In this document: positions 1 to 8,919 of the stretch, piece by piece
Layout: each line of letters starts with the position of its first letter
How positions within the stretch are numbered: position 1 is the first letter of the stretch
Assembly: GCA_030432235.1 (NCBI GenBank)
Contig: JAUIHT010000007.1
Span: 237,782 to 301,781 of the forward strand
Origin: Verrucomicrobiia bacterium
GTDB taxonomy: Bacteria; Verrucomicrobiota; Verrucomicrobiia; Opitutales; Cerasicoccaceae
Direction: 5' to 3'
DNA length: 64,000 bases
Translations under genes and position numbers: made by a program
The notes under the pieces: generated by a model
Told to the model about the DNA's origin: nothing
Databases searched by the model: none
What the model saw: only the letters and a program-made list of their open reading frames with translations

Positions 1-1896
1 CGCCACCGTCCAGAGCGCGCCGTCGGCCCCGACGGTGTTGAAGAGCAGCACGGGCGTCCCGAGGGTGAAGGCGAAGGCCCCGGCGAGGTTGACCCCGTAG
101 AAGCGCGCGATGGAGCAGTCCCGCCAGCGCGCATGCCCGCCCAGCACAGCCGCCAGCGTGGGCAACTGCGCGCCCATAGCGAGGGTCGGCGGCAGAATCC
201 AGAAGGCCGCGATGAGCAGCCGCGTGAGATTCAGCGTAAGCGCGGATCCGCCCGAGGCTGCGAGCCAGCCACCCAGCCAGCGATCACTGGCAAAGAACGC
301 CGCACCGACCAGCGCGGCCCACCCGGCGATGAAGAGCTCCAGCGCGGCCAGGCGGCGGGGCGCGCCCTGCGGTCGCTTCGGACACAGCCACGCCCCCAGC
401 GCCAGCCCGGCCAAGTAGACCGCCAGCACGAGCATGGCCGCCACCCGGCTGGAGCCGAGCAGTGTCGCGAGGTATTTTTCGTAAATCTGCTCCAGCACCA
501 GCGCCACCCCGCCCGAGCAAAACACCGCCACCGTTAATAAACGCACGCGCGCGTCGGTGAGTTGAGCCGTCGCTTCGGTGGGTTTGACGGATGTACGCTG
601 GAGCCGCCACAGGGTCCAGGCCGGGAGCCCCATCATGGCCAGGGAAAACGCCCAGGCCAGCGCGGGCGCAATCGGAGCGGCCCATGCCCACCACAAGAAA
701 AGCGCGAGGGCCAAGACGAGTGACGCAAAAAATTGCATCGTCGCCTTGTTCAAAACTTTGCCATGTAAAGCGAGCTCCGGCAGCGGCGCGGCGGCGTTAC
801 CCGTCCGGCGCACGCCACGGTCGGCCAGCCACCAGCATAGCGCGGCGAAGGGCACGGCGGCGAAGAGGTCGACCAGGTAGTGCACGCAGAGCGTCATGGC
901 GGTGGCGATTTGCAGCAGGCCCACTGGCAGGCAGAGCCAGAAGAAGCGCCGCCGCCAGCCCCAGGCCGCCGCCAGCGCCACCAGCGTGAAGGCGGTGTGC
1001 AGCGACGGCATGACGTTGCGCGTGATGCCCGGGTCGCCGGGGATTTGCCCCGGGCCGCTCAGGGCGGCGGCACGCACGACCTCGGCGGCTTTTGGGTCGG
1101 TGACTTGAAACAATTCCGGGAAGGCGTTGATGGGCCCGATGGCGGGCATGAACGCGTAGCAGCCGATGCCCAGCGTGCCGACCAGCAGCAGCGCAAAGAC
1201 GCAGCGCCGCGCCTGCGCCGTCGCGCCATCGGCATAGATGCGGGCCGCCACCCCGGCGATGAGGAAGCCCAGCAGCGGGTAGCCCCAGTTGCTCAGGTCG
1301 GCTACCCAGAGCCGGTCGATTTCCCAGTGAAAAACGGCCTCGCTCGGCCAGAAGCCCAGGGAGGCGTCCATGCGCAGCAGCACCGGGTCCCAGACCAGCG
1401 GCGTGGCCTCGATGACCGCGCCCAGGCTGAGTCCGGCAAAAAAAATGTAGGAAAAGAGCGGCCCCCAGGTCAGCGCGGCCTCGCCGATAATTCGTCCGGT
1501 CTGGCGCACACTGAGCAGCCCGGAGATAGGCAGGAAAACCACCAGCACCGTGCAGGCGATTGCCGCGCAAAGGAAGCTGGACTCCATCAGGCGCGTGATG
1601 GGATAGCCGCTCACTTCCGGGAAGCTTGCAAACAGCACCACGGACGACAGCACGACGCCACCGAGGGCCAGGCCGCGCCAGAGACGATGCCGCGGCAGCT
1701 CCTTCAGCATACGGTCGCCGATGGACAGCACCATGGCCAGCAGCCAGCCGGAGACGAAGGCCGAGGCGAGCTGGTAGTAGACCTGGTAATCCAGCGGCGC
1801 CGCGCCCCGCCCGGAGTTCACGAACGCCGCCAGCGCCATGACCGCGAAGACAATGGCGTAGAGCCACTCCGCCGGAAAGCGCCGCAGCCGCATCAT
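1..1896 (-). CDS. PAP2-domain / spermidine-synthase-like membrane fusion protein (C-terminus beyond window)
   Basis: The minus-strand frame opens at ATG 1896 and stays open to base 1, so at least 632 residues are present and the end lies outside. The N-terminal half is a multi-spanning membrane region with PAP2 phosphatase motifs: PSLHT (around residue 340) and VHYLVDL downstream, matching the conserved His and Asp of the Aur1/Ipt1-type PAP2 family acting on lipid phosphates. The second half, from about residue 455, resembles the membrane N-terminal domain of fused spermidine-synthase-like proteins: an ALVLEQIYEKYLATLLGSS helix, LAGLALGAW, PPTLAMGAQLPTL and RFYGVNLAGA. A cytoplasmic methyltransferase-like domain would be expected past the window edge. 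The join of these two families is seen directly; its function is unknown. ORFs in other frames and on the plus strand here are GC-rich shadows. Confidence 0.8.
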   Translation of the reverse strand, partial: MMRLRRFPAEWLYAIVFAVMALAAFVNSGRGAAPLDYQVYYQLASAFVSGWLLAMVLSIGDRMLKELPRHRLWRGLALGGVVLSSVVLFASFPEVSGYPITRLMESSFLCAAIACTVLVVFLPISGLLSVRQTGRIIGEAALTWGPLFSYIFFAGLSLGAVIEATPLVWDPVLLRMDASLGFWPSEAVFHWEIDRLWVADLSNWGYPLLGFLIAGVAARIYADGATAQARRCVFALLLVGTLGIGCYAFMPAIGPINAFPELFQVTDPKAAEVVRAAALSGPGQIPGDPGITRNVMPSLHTAFTLVALAAAWGWRRRFFWLCLPVGLLQIATAMTLCVHYLVDLFAAVPFAALCWWLADRGVRRTGNAAAPLPELALHGKVLNKATMQFFASLVLALALFLWWAWAAPIAPALAWAFSLAMMGLPAWTLWRLQRTSVKPTEATAQLTDARVRLLTVAVFCSGGVALVLEQIYEKYLATLLGSSRVAAMLVLAVYLAGLALGAWLCPKRPQGAPRRLAALELFIAGWAALVGAAFFASDRWLGGWLAASGGSALTLNLTRLLIAAFWILPPTLAMGAQLPTLAAVLGGHARWRDCSIARFYGVNLAGAFAFTLGTPVLLFNTVGADGALWTVA

Positions 1897-1905
1897 CGGC
1901 ACACG

Positions 1906-2700
1906 CTAGACCTGCGAACGGCGGCGACGCAAGCGCACGAGCAGGCCCGCGACCAGAGTCAGCCCGCCAACCACCCCGGCGAAGGTCATGGGCTCGGGGA
2001 TGGACGCCGCCGTGATGGACAACCCGGCGACGGTATAATCATTGATAACGCTAGTGTTTCCGGAAGATATACTAATCGTCCGGCGGGTGTAGGACAGAAC
2101 TTCACTGGTAATCGGCGTAAGCGTGACCCCGCTGCTGCCGGAACCGGTGGGCTCTCCCGACCCGCTGCCGGAACCGGTAGGCTCACCACTGCCGGAGCCA
2201 CCGCTGCTCGCCACGCTTGCGTTAACCCAGTTGACGGTGTTGGCGCCGGTGTAGGACACGCGCAGGTAGTAGGTCGTAGCCTCCGCGAGGTCGGTGAAGG
2301 AGTCTGCGTTAAAGGTGTAGGCTGTGGCCGTGCCGTTGAGCGTGCCGCTGGTCGAAAAAGTCGTCAGGGCCGTCGGCACCGTGAAGTCGTTGCCCAGCGT
2401 CTCGGTGGCGAGCACGGAGACATTGCCCAGTTCCTCGTCGCCTTTGAGTAAAAGCTGCACCGATTGCAGCGTGTAGTTACTGCCCAGCCCCGTGAACATG
2501 AACGGGATGTAATAGGCCGAGGGATTCGGCATCGTGTTGGACACATCGAGGCCCCCGGCATCCGCCACCGGCACATGGCCGATGACCTCGATGGCGGCCT
2601 TGGTCAGCGAGGCCAGCAGTGCCAGGGCACCGACGGCGCAGAGTACTTTGAGGGCCGCAATACCGCGGCGTTTGGCGGGAGTCGTTTGAGTGGAATACAT
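1906..2700 (-). CDS. PEP-CTERM sorting domain protein
   Basis: A 264-residue exported protein. The N-terminus has basic residues followed by a hydrophobic stretch (LKVLCAVGALALLASL), a signal peptide or anchor. The C-terminus has the tripartite PEP-CTERM signal: IPEP, a hydrophobic helix and an RLRRRR tail, recognised by exosortase for sorting to the cell surface (family knowledge). Residues 35-160 form a beta-rich domain similar to choice-of-anchor domains. Between the beta domain and the tail lies a low-complexity Gly/Ser/Pro linker with a GSGEPTGSG unit repeated twice. The gene ends just before the divergently framed PAP2 fusion and lies downstream of a LuxR regulator on the same strand. 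No exosortase gene is in the window. Confidence 0.85.
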   Translation of the reverse strand: MYSTQTTPAKRRGIAALKVLCAVGALALLASLTKAAIEVIGHVPVADAGGLDVSNTMPNPSAYYIPFMFTGLGSNYTLQSVQLLLKGDEELGNVSVLATETLGNDFTVPTALTTFSTSGTLNGTATAYTFNADSFTDLAEATTYYLRVSYTGANTVNWVNASVASSGGSGSGEPTGSGSGSGEPTGSGSSGVTLTPITSEVLSYTRRTISISSGNTSVINDYTVAGLSITAASIPEPMTFAGVVGGLTLVAGLLVRLRRRRSQV

Positions 2701-2814
2701 CGTGTGGGATCTGACTGGAGTGACGGCTCAGATCAGGTTCTGGCAGAAGCAGCTGGAAGTGCCGCTAATGATACCAAACAGTGCCGCTTTCGTAAACCCC
2801 TACACGTAAGGGTG

Positions 2815-3621
2815 TCAGGCCAGGTCCAGCTCCCGCAGGGCGTAGACGGTGGCGGCGTGGCGGTTTTCCACCCCGAGCTTCTGCAGGATGTTGGCCACGT
2901 GCTCGTGCACGGTGGTCAGGCGGATGTCGAGGATGAGCGCGATCTCGCGGTTCTGCTTGCCCTCGGTCATCCAGAAAAGCACCTCGCTCTGGCGCTGCGT
3001 CAGGCCGAGGTCCGCCGGGCGCTTACGCAGGCTGGCGATGGGTTCACCGGACCACGGGTCGTCGTGGCGCAGCCAGGCCTGGCGGAAGTGCGGCGCGAAG
3101 GCGTCGAGCAGAAGGCAGTCCTGCGGAGTGAAGTCCGGCTCGCGGCGCGTCAGGGCCATGCCCGCCACGGTTTGCTCGTCCACCGTCACGGGCAGCGCCA
3201 TGATGTGGCGGAAGCCCAGGCGTTGCAGCGCGGCCCGGTAGAAATCCGTTTGCATAAAGGCCTCCAACGGCAGCACATCACTGACGCGCCGGGCACAGGT
3301 TTCACCCGTGCGGCGGTAGTGCGCCACAAGCGGGTTTTCCTCCGGATGGAGGCGGTAGTAGTCGGTCTCCTCCGGCAGGTAAGGGTCGCTGGGAAAAGTT
3401 TCCGTCAGCAGCCGCTTACTGGTCAAATCGAGAATGTGGACGTTGTACACGTCCGCTTCGACCAGCCGCGACAGCCCGCCGCACACGGCCTTCATCATGC
3501 TGACGCGATCCTGCGCCGCGTTCATTTCGTAAACCGCATCGAAAAGGGGCTGCCACAAATGCGCTTCTATTACGGACATCGGTAACTTTCTGACGCCTTC
3601 CCGCCCCGAAATCAATCCCAT
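2815..3621 (-). CDS. LuxR-family transcriptional regulator
   Basis: 268 residues. The C-terminal part (about 205-268) is a LuxR/GerE helix-turn-helix: LTQRQSEVLFWMTEGKQNRE, then a recognition helix in TTVHEHVANILQKLGV. The N-terminal ~180 residues look like a GAF/PAS-type sensor with no receiver Asp pocket, so this is not a classic response regulator. A second ATG at 3579 (MSVIEAH) is an equally plausible start; neither has a strong ribosome-binding site. It lies directly upstream of the PEP-CTERM gene on the same strand, so it may control it, which is inference. Confidence 0.85.
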   Translation of the reverse strand: MGLISGREGVRKLPMSVIEAHLWQPLFDAVYEMNAAQDRVSMMKAVCGGLSRLVEADVYNVHILDLTSKRLLTETFPSDPYLPEETDYYRLHPEENPLVAHYRRTGETCARRVSDVLPLEAFMQTDFYRAALQRLGFRHIMALPVTVDEQTVAGMALTRREPDFTPQDCLLLDAFAPHFRQAWLRHDDPWSGEPIASLRKRPADLGLTQRQSEVLFWMTEGKQNREIALILDIRLTTVHEHVANILQKLGVENRHAATVYALRELDLA

Positions 3622-3671
3622 GAAGCGTAAATCAACCCCATGCCATTTTCGGCCCCGGTGCGTGGCCGGAA

Positions 3672-3986
3672 TCAGTCTTCGAAGCGGAAGATAATCTCGT
3701 CCTCGCGGGAGTAGCCCAGGCGCTCGCGCACCACGCGGTCGCGGAAGGACGCGTCATCGAGCAGCTTGCGCAGGTAGGCCTCGCGTCCGGCCCGCTCGGT
3801 GTTGATTTCAACAAGGCGCTCGCGGTAGCCAGCTTCACGTTCTTCGAAAGCCGAGTACTCGCGCCACGTATCGGTCAACAGAATGCCGAAGAGCACGCAG
3901 ACCCCGACGAAGGCGAACCCCAGCATGCCCACCACCACGCGATAAACCGCGCGTTGGTCAAAACGCTTGCTGCCGTTGCCTTCCAT
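3672..3986 (-). CDS. FtsB/DivIC-like septum formation initiator
   Basis: 104 residues: a short basic cytoplasmic N-terminus, one transmembrane helix (about residues 17-38, VVVGMLGFAFVGVCVLFGIL), then a charged heptad-like coiled coil, ending in VVRERLGYSREDEIIFRFED. Size, topology and the C-terminal LGYxxxDE(I/V)IF pattern match FtsB/DivIC bitopic division proteins, which bridge FtsL and FtsQ in the divisome. No other division genes are adjacent. Confidence 0.8.
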   Translation of the reverse strand: MEGNGSKRFDQRAVYRVVVGMLGFAFVGVCVLFGILLTDTWREYSAFEEREAGYRERLVEINTERAGREAYLRKLLDDASFRDRVVRERLGYSREDEIIFRFED

Positions 3987-4078
3987 GCGGATCGATCATC
4001 CAAGCGCGATCTTGTGTGTCAATAGCGGAATGGACAAAGGCTTCAGGCATTATGGGGGCTGGCCGCCCTAAAGCTCTC

Positions 4079-4912
4079 TTACTCCATGCCGAGGAATTCG
4101 CGCTGGTCGGCCTGCCAAGTCATCACGACGATTTCGTCGGTCAGACGCTGGTGCTTTTCCTCCACTTCGTCGAGCTCGGTCATGGCCTCGTCGATACCAG
4201 TCGCGCCAAGCTGTTTGCAGGCATCGTGAAAGCCGATAAAATCCATATAGGCGTCCATGATGGGCTTGGCCGTGAGTTGCTCCAGAAACTTGCGGTAGTT
4301 CACATGCGCGAATTGCGGCAACTGGATTTCCTCGTAGCGGGAGCCTTGGGCGGCATAGCGAAATTCCTCATCCAGGCGCTCGATATCGGTGAGGGCCTGA
4401 TCGACCTGCTCCGCCTTGGGGATGGCCTCCGCGATGCGTTGCTTGGCGGCCGTCGAGTATTCGGCCTCCTGCTTGTTGTAATTCGCGCTCATGGCGCCCC
4501 TTGCCTCTCCCAGAGCGACCAGAAACATATGCACCCGCTTCTTAAAGTCGGCCATGCGCTGGCGTGACTTGACGTAAAACCCGTAGACCTGCTGCCCCTT
4601 GGCCAGGATCGGATCGCGCCTCATATCCATCTCGTTCTTCTTGACCATGGTCAGCTCCGTCTGGATTTGGTCGAGGAGCATTTCGCGGTGGCTAAGGTCA
4701 CGCTGCAAGGAGGCTACCTGGCGCTGGAGCTGCTCCTGTTTTGCCTTCGAGCCTTTACCGATGAAACCGATTTTGACGGCGAATGGTGATAAGGTCTCGG
4801 AGAACTGGCTCTTCTCGCGTTTGGCAGCGTCCAGCTTGCGCTTGAGCTCACGTACCCGGGCGGCGGCCTCGGCTTCGTTCTCAAGGGCCGAATGATACAG
4901 TTGGACGTTCAT
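4079..4912 (-). CDS. Conserved coiled-coil protein of unknown function
   Basis: 277 residues, no signal peptide or membrane helix. Long charged helices at about residues 5-95 and 120-175, and again at the C-terminus (EAMTELDEVEEKHQRLTDEI), predict an extended coiled-coil cytoplasmic protein. I do not recognise the family. It is preceded by a hairpin (4985-5015) separating it from the sulfatase gene, so it probably has its own promoter in 4913-4985. Codon use matches the GC-rich neighbours. Confidence 0.7.
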   Translation of the reverse strand: MNVQLYHSALENEAEAAARVRELKRKLDAAKREKSQFSETLSPFAVKIGFIGKGSKAKQEQLQRQVASLQRDLSHREMLLDQIQTELTMVKKNEMDMRRDPILAKGQQVYGFYVKSRQRMADFKKRVHMFLVALGEARGAMSANYNKQEAEYSTAAKQRIAEAIPKAEQVDQALTDIERLDEEFRYAAQGSRYEEIQLPQFAHVNYRKFLEQLTAKPIMDAYMDFIGFHDACKQLGATGIDEAMTELDEVEEKHQRLTDEIVVMTWQADQREFLGME

Positions 4913-4984
4913 TGCTCAACATGAAGATAGTGAGCAAGCTATAAGCCAGATAAGCTAACAGTCACGCAATAAAGGACGCTTAAA

Positions 4985-5015
4985 GAACATCCCCGCCGAA
5001 CCGACGAGGATGTCC
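4985..5015 (-). terminator. Hairpin downstream of the sulfatase gene
   Basis: On the minus strand two 13-14-nt arms (GGACATCCTCGTCG and CGGCGGGGATGTTC) pair with a short loop using a few G-U pairs, followed by TTTAAG. It lies 60 bp past the sulfatase stop and before the next gene on that strand, as expected of an intrinsic terminator, although the U-run is short. Confidence 0.55.
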
Positions 5016-5074
5016 CGGCTAACACCTGTCTGTCTGGAAGCTCAGCACACGGAACGGAGCCCCGAAAAGATTGC

Positions 5075-6688
5075 CTAAAAGTAAAGCCAGTCGCCACCGC
5101 GATAGAACCATTGGCTGCCCTGGTAATACCAACTCCAACCACCGACAGCGGCATAGAACCACGGCCAGTTGTCCCGCCCGGTCCACAACCATCCCAGGCC
5201 GGGATGCCAGGCCCAGAAGCCATCGGGCGTCGGCGCGTCCCCCGTGACCCAGAACCAACCCAGGCCCTCGGTGTAGCAAGCAGGCCAATTCTCAACGAAC
5301 ACGGAAGCGCCAAACCAGGACTCGAAAAAGGTAGCGGTAGTGCCGTCGTAGCCATCGACCAGCAACGTGGTCGCTTCCTTGAGCGTGTAGTAGTTGGCCG
5401 CCTGGTCAGCGGTCAGCAGGCCGGGGAGCAGGCTGTCCTCCTCGTTCACGTCGTTGTTCAGATCGAAGAGCTGCTCGATGCCATTGGTGAATTGGATGAG
5501 CTTGTAGCGTCCGTTGCGCATGGTGGTGCCAGTGGCGAAAGACAGGCTGCCGTCGTCGGTGAAGGACTCGGTATAGACCAAGGGGCGGTGAACCCGCTTG
5601 GTCGGATCGCTCAGGACCGGCATCAGGCTTACGGAGTCCAGCTCCACGCCCTCGAGGGCCTCTTCGGTGTCGATCTCGGCCAGCTCCAGAATGGTGAGAA
5701 ACAGGTCGACCTCGTGGACGAGGACCTCGCTGCGGCGCCCCGGCAGGGTCACACCCTTGCCGGCAATGATAAGAGGCACCTTCGTGCCGCCCTCATAGAG
5801 AGTGGCTTTGCCGTGGTTGACCGTATAGGGAGGCTGGATGATATCGCCGGCGGTGCCGTTGTCCCCGATGAAAATGACGGTGGTGTTGGCCAAATCGATG
5901 GATTCCAAAAGGCGGCCAATCTCGTAGTCCATCGATTCAGCCATGGCGCGGAAGTACACGTCGGAGCGGGCATCGACGTCCTCCTCGGTATCGGTCAAAG
6001 GCGGAGACACCGGCGTGTAGGTACCGTCAGGCGGAGCCTGATAGGGGTCGTGCGGCGCGTTGAAAGCAAGCCAGATGAACCACGGCTGGTCGTCCTCTAG
6101 GCTGTCGATGAAGTCGAGGGTATCGTCGACATTATCCTGGGTGGCGTAGACGGTGGAATCACCGACCACCTCGCCGTTGACCACCTTCTCCCAGTCGTAG
6201 TAGTCCTCCACATGCCCCTGGAGGCTGCCGGAAAAGTAGGGCCAGCCACCGAGGATGTTGGGGTCGTCGAGGCCGTCGCCCAAGTGCCATTTACCGATGT
6301 TGGCCAGGCCATAGCTGGACGGGTATTCGCTGATGGCGTCAGCCAGGGTCACCTCTTCCTCGGAGAAGCTGCTCTCCTCGCCATCATCGACGGCAAAACC
6401 GACGCCGGTACGAAAACCGTATCGTCCGCTAAGCATGGCGGCGCGGGAAGGCGAGCAGGTCGGATAGGCATATGCCTGCTCGAAAACAACGCCCTGCGTG
6501 GCCAGACCCTCAACATGCGGCATGTTGGGAAACACCGCCTCGGGGTCGTCGTTGGTCAGGGCAAAGCTGTCCGAGCCCAGGTCGTCAGCAATGATGAGGA
6601 GGATGTTGCCGGGCTTGGCCTGTGCCGTGACCGCGAGCATGGCGCTCACGCCGGCTAAGATATACAACGAAAGGAATGAACGTTTCAT
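5075..6688 (-). CDS. Secreted formylglycine-dependent sulfatase with Trp-rich C-terminal tail
   Basis: 537 residues. A signal peptide (1-24, ending AQA) is followed by a type I sulfatase domain with metal-binding ADD (34-36) and the C-x-P-x-R maturation motif, CSPSR at 78-82, where Cys78 would become formylglycine. Later sulfatase signatures include GKWHLGDG and FIGDNG. The enzyme would hydrolyse sulfate esters, probably of polysaccharides, in the periplasm or outside. The last ~75 residues are a Trp/Gly/Tyr-rich array (WFWV, FWAWHPGLGWLWT, WPWFY, GWSWYY), a tail I associate with exported proteins of Verrucomicrobia; its role is unknown, perhaps a surface or wall anchor. No anaerobic sulfatase-maturase gene is in the window. 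Confidence 0.9.
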   Translation of the reverse strand: MKRSFLSLYILAGVSAMLAVTAQAKPGNILLIIADDLGSDSFALTNDDPEAVFPNMPHVEGLATQGVVFEQAYAYPTCSPSRAAMLSGRYGFRTGVGFAVDDGEESSFSEEEVTLADAISEYPSSYGLANIGKWHLGDGLDDPNILGGWPYFSGSLQGHVEDYYDWEKVVNGEVVGDSTVYATQDNVDDTLDFIDSLEDDQPWFIWLAFNAPHDPYQAPPDGTYTPVSPPLTDTEEDVDARSDVYFRAMAESMDYEIGRLLESIDLANTTVIFIGDNGTAGDIIQPPYTVNHGKATLYEGGTKVPLIIAGKGVTLPGRRSEVLVHEVDLFLTILELAEIDTEEALEGVELDSVSLMPVLSDPTKRVHRPLVYTESFTDDGSLSFATGTTMRNGRYKLIQFTNGIEQLFDLNNDVNEEDSLLPGLLTADQAANYYTLKEATTLLVDGYDGTTATFFESWFGASVFVENWPACYTEGLGWFWVTGDAPTPDGFWAWHPGLGWLWTGRDNWPWFYAAVGGWSWYYQGSQWFYRGGDWLYF

Positions 6689-6834
6689 GACAGATGGAAT
6701 AGAGAGGAGTTGGAATTTGGTGTTAGTCTTCCAGGAACAGATCGCAGGCAGTGCTAAAGCAGCAAGAATAGCATACTTTCCTTACAGAAAGCTTACAACC
6801 TCAATTATCCCGCCTAATAGGACAGGTGATTATT

Positions 6835-8064
6835 TCAAGTTAGATTGAGCTTGAAGACGCACCCCTCACCCGGCCGGGAATCCACCTCGATTTTGATACC
6901 CAGGCGCCGGGCCAGTTCAGCGGCGACGGACAGGCCCAGACCATAGTTCGCACCCGAGCGCGTGCGAGCCGTATCGGCTCGGTAAAAGGCGTCGAAGATA
7001 TGGGGCAAGGCCTCCGGAGGAATGCCCGGCCCCTCATCGCTTACCGTGAAGACACCACCCTTTTCTCCTGGCGTGAAGGCCAGCGTTACGCTCTTGCCGG
7101 CAGGCGTGTAAAGGAGCGCGTTGGCCACGAGATTGTTCAGGATGACGGCGAGCAGGCCATCATCGGTCAGGATGGTGTTCCCGGCGAGGCAATCCACCCG
7201 CAGCGCCACGCCCTTCTCATCCGCCAGCGGACGATGCAGCTCCCGGCAGGTCTCAAGCAGGACCGCGGGATCGACTTCGCGCAGTTGCGGCTCCCATGCG
7301 TCCGAGCCTGCATGCGAGAGGTCCAGCATACGCTGCACCAGAGTCCCCATGTTCTTGAGGTTGCGCTCGCAGAGACGCAACGCCTCCTCGTAGTCCTCAC
7401 CACTGCGCTTGCTCAGCAACATGGACTGCGCCGTGGTCAGCATGGCGGCAATAGGCGTCTTCAGCTCGTGGCTAAGGTTAGCCACCAGCCACGCCCGGGC
7501 CTCGGCCAGCTTTTCGGCGCGCGTTCGCTCCAGGCTCGCGGCAAAGGCAAAGTACAGGACGATGAGCATGGCCACGATGGTAAACAGCGCGATGTTCGTG
7601 GACTGCAGCACCGTCATGACCCCACCGGACAGCGTCACTTCTGGCGCGAAGCTGCTCAGCTTGGTCGATGTGAGCAGGAACAAAAATAGCGGCAACAGAC
7701 CGAGGAACACCCGCAGGCGCAAGGAGAGGTGCTCGAAGAGAAGCGTGACGAAGGTCAGCAGCAGGAAGTAGAGTTGAAAATTCGCTTCGTATCCAAAGGT
7801 GACGACCAGCTCCCGCACCAGTAACCACCACGCCACACCGGTCAAAACGATAACCGTATTCCAGCGCCCGAGTTTCATCAGGCCCATCAGGCCCAGGTAA
7901 ATGAACACTCCCATACCGGCGATCCAAGCCAGGCCGGGCAACGAGGCCAGCATCGCACCCGCGCACAGAAAGGCCTGCAGGACGGTTCCCCCCAAAGCCA
8001 ACTGCCAGAATACCCGCTGTTGCACTGCCCCGGGCCGGGGAAACGGCTTCCCGGGAGCGATCAT
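6835..8064 (-). CDS. Membrane sensor histidine kinase
   Basis: 409 residues. Several transmembrane helices occupy about residues 15-165, without a large periplasmic loop, so sensing is probably intramembrane. The HisKA box ANLSHELKTPIAAML carries phospho-acceptor His199. The HATPase domain shows the N box (LNNLVANALLYTP), G1 (DEGPGIPP), F box and G2 (GANYGLGLSVAAELA). The start codon overlaps the response regulator stop by 4 bp (ATGA), so the two are translationally coupled. Targets are not evident. Confidence 0.92.
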   Translation of the reverse strand: MIAPGKPFPRPGAVQQRVFWQLALGGTVLQAFLCAGAMLASLPGLAWIAGMGVFIYLGLMGLMKLGRWNTVIVLTGVAWWLLVRELVVTFGYEANFQLYFLLLTFVTLLFEHLSLRLRVFLGLLPLFLFLLTSTKLSSFAPEVTLSGGVMTVLQSTNIALFTIVAMLIVLYFAFAASLERTRAEKLAEARAWLVANLSHELKTPIAAMLTTAQSMLLSKRSGEDYEEALRLCERNLKNMGTLVQRMLDLSHAGSDAWEPQLREVDPAVLLETCRELHRPLADEKGVALRVDCLAGNTILTDDGLLAVILNNLVANALLYTPAGKSVTLAFTPGEKGGVFTVSDEGPGIPPEALPHIFDAFYRADTARTRSGANYGLGLSVAAELARRLGIKIEVDSRPGEGCVFKLNLT

Positions 8065-8732
8065 GGCTTCCCTCCAGTCGGGTCTTCAATCAGGTAGCCC
8101 ACGCCCCGACGCGTCTGAATGAAATCCTTGCCTAGCTTTTGGCGGATGCGGTGAATATGCACTTCGAGGGCGTTGGACTGCGCATCGGGGCTCAGCTCCA
8201 GCAGGCGGTCTTCCAGTGTCTGCCGCTGGACGGGCCGTCCCTTGCGCAGAAGCAGGAGCTCGACGGTGCGAAACTCCGCCGGACTCAGGCGCACCTCGTG
8301 CTCCCCGATGAAGACCTGCTGGCTCTGCGGGTCCAGGCGTAGCTCACCACAGCGCAGGCTTTGGCCGCTGAAACCGTAAGCGCGCCGTATCAAGGCTCGG
8401 ATACGGGCAAAAAGCTCCGGCAGATCAAAGGGTTTGCCCAGGTAGTCGTCCGCGCCCTGGTCGAGCCCTTCGGTGCGATCCTCCAGCGTGTTCAGCGCCG
8501 TCAGCATCAGGACCGGAATCGTATGATTGCGGCGGAACTTTTCCAGGAAGCGAATCCCGTCCAGGCCCGGCAGCATCCGGTCGAGAATCAGCAGATCGTA
8601 GTCCCATTCGGTCGCCTGATAAAGGCCGACGTCGCCGGACTTCTGCCAGTCCACCTGATAGCCCTGCTCGCGCAGAGCCCGCACCAGGCTTTGACCGAAG
8701 TCTTCGTCATCCTCGACCAGCAAGAGACGCAT
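8061..8732 (-). CDS. OmpR/PhoB-family response regulator
   Basis: 223 residues. The receiver domain has acidic Asp8/Asp9, phospho-acceptor Asp51 (LLILDRMLPGLDG), Thr (MLTALN) and Lys (YLGKPFDLPEL). A C-terminal winged helix (residues ~125-218) contains EVHIHRIRQKLG and RRGVGYLIED, typical of OmpR/QseB-type DNA-binding domains. First gene of the two-gene operon with the kinase. It starts only 48 bp from the left island boundary, so integration probably changed its upstream region; before insertion tRNA-Tyr would have lain directly upstream on the same strand. Confidence 0.93.
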   Translation of the reverse strand: MRLLLVEDDEDFGQSLVRALREQGYQVDWQKSGDVGLYQATEWDYDLLILDRMLPGLDGIRFLEKFRRNHTIPVLMLTALNTLEDRTEGLDQGADDYLGKPFDLPELFARIRALIRRAYGFSGQSLRCGELRLDPQSQQVFIGEHEVRLSPAEFRTVELLLLRKGRPVQRQTLEDRLLELSPDAQSNALEVHIHRIRQKLGKDFIQTRRGVGYLIEDPTGGKP

Positions 8733-8779
8733 GCCGGGCTAAGAAAAGGCCTGCACAACTTCTTGGCAAGTCCGGGCTA

Positions 8780-8813
8780 AAAATGGTGGTGGGAACTGGA
8801 TTCGAACCAGTGA
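8780..8813. repeat. attL: 34-bp direct repeat, displaced 3' end of tRNA-Tyr
   Basis: Identical over 34 bp to 45414-45447. It contains the T-arm (minus strand CTGGTTCGAATCCAG), the 3' acceptor strand and CCA (plus tgg at 8784-8786) of tRNA-Tyr, but the D-arm, anticodon arm and 5' acceptor strand are absent in the following 100 bp. The integrase gene starts 107 bp to the right. This is the usual scar left when an element integrates at a tRNA 3' end and supplies a replacement end at its other junction. Confidence 0.88.
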
Positions 8814-8919
8814 CACTACAGATGGCCTTCTAAATAGGCCTACATCCCTTATTTCAAGGGTATTTAACGCTCTATGACGTTGACAAACATGGATAACATT
8901 CTTACTGATATTCTTATAT

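Noticed and set aside
797..1867. 356-codon minus-strand open frame
   Set aside because: Another frame of the PAP2 fusion; lacks its motifs. The real frame is open from 1896 to base 1 and shows PAP2 residues.
880..2451. 523-codon plus-strand open frame
   Set aside because: Opposite the PAP2 fusion and PEP-CTERM genes; composition is Arg/Gln/His/Gly-rich, as expected of an antisense frame in GC-rich coding DNA.
2464..3585. 373-codon plus-strand frame opposite the LuxR gene
   Set aside because: Antisense shadow; no recognisable domain, while the minus frame has a clear LuxR helix-turn-helix.
5111..6100. 329-codon plus-strand frame
   Set aside because: Antisense of the sulfatase, whose catalytic motifs are on the minus strand.
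8784..8850. A second functional tRNA gene at the left repeat
   Set aside because: Only the T-arm, 3' acceptor strand and CCA are present; no matching 5' acceptor strand or anticodon arm follows.
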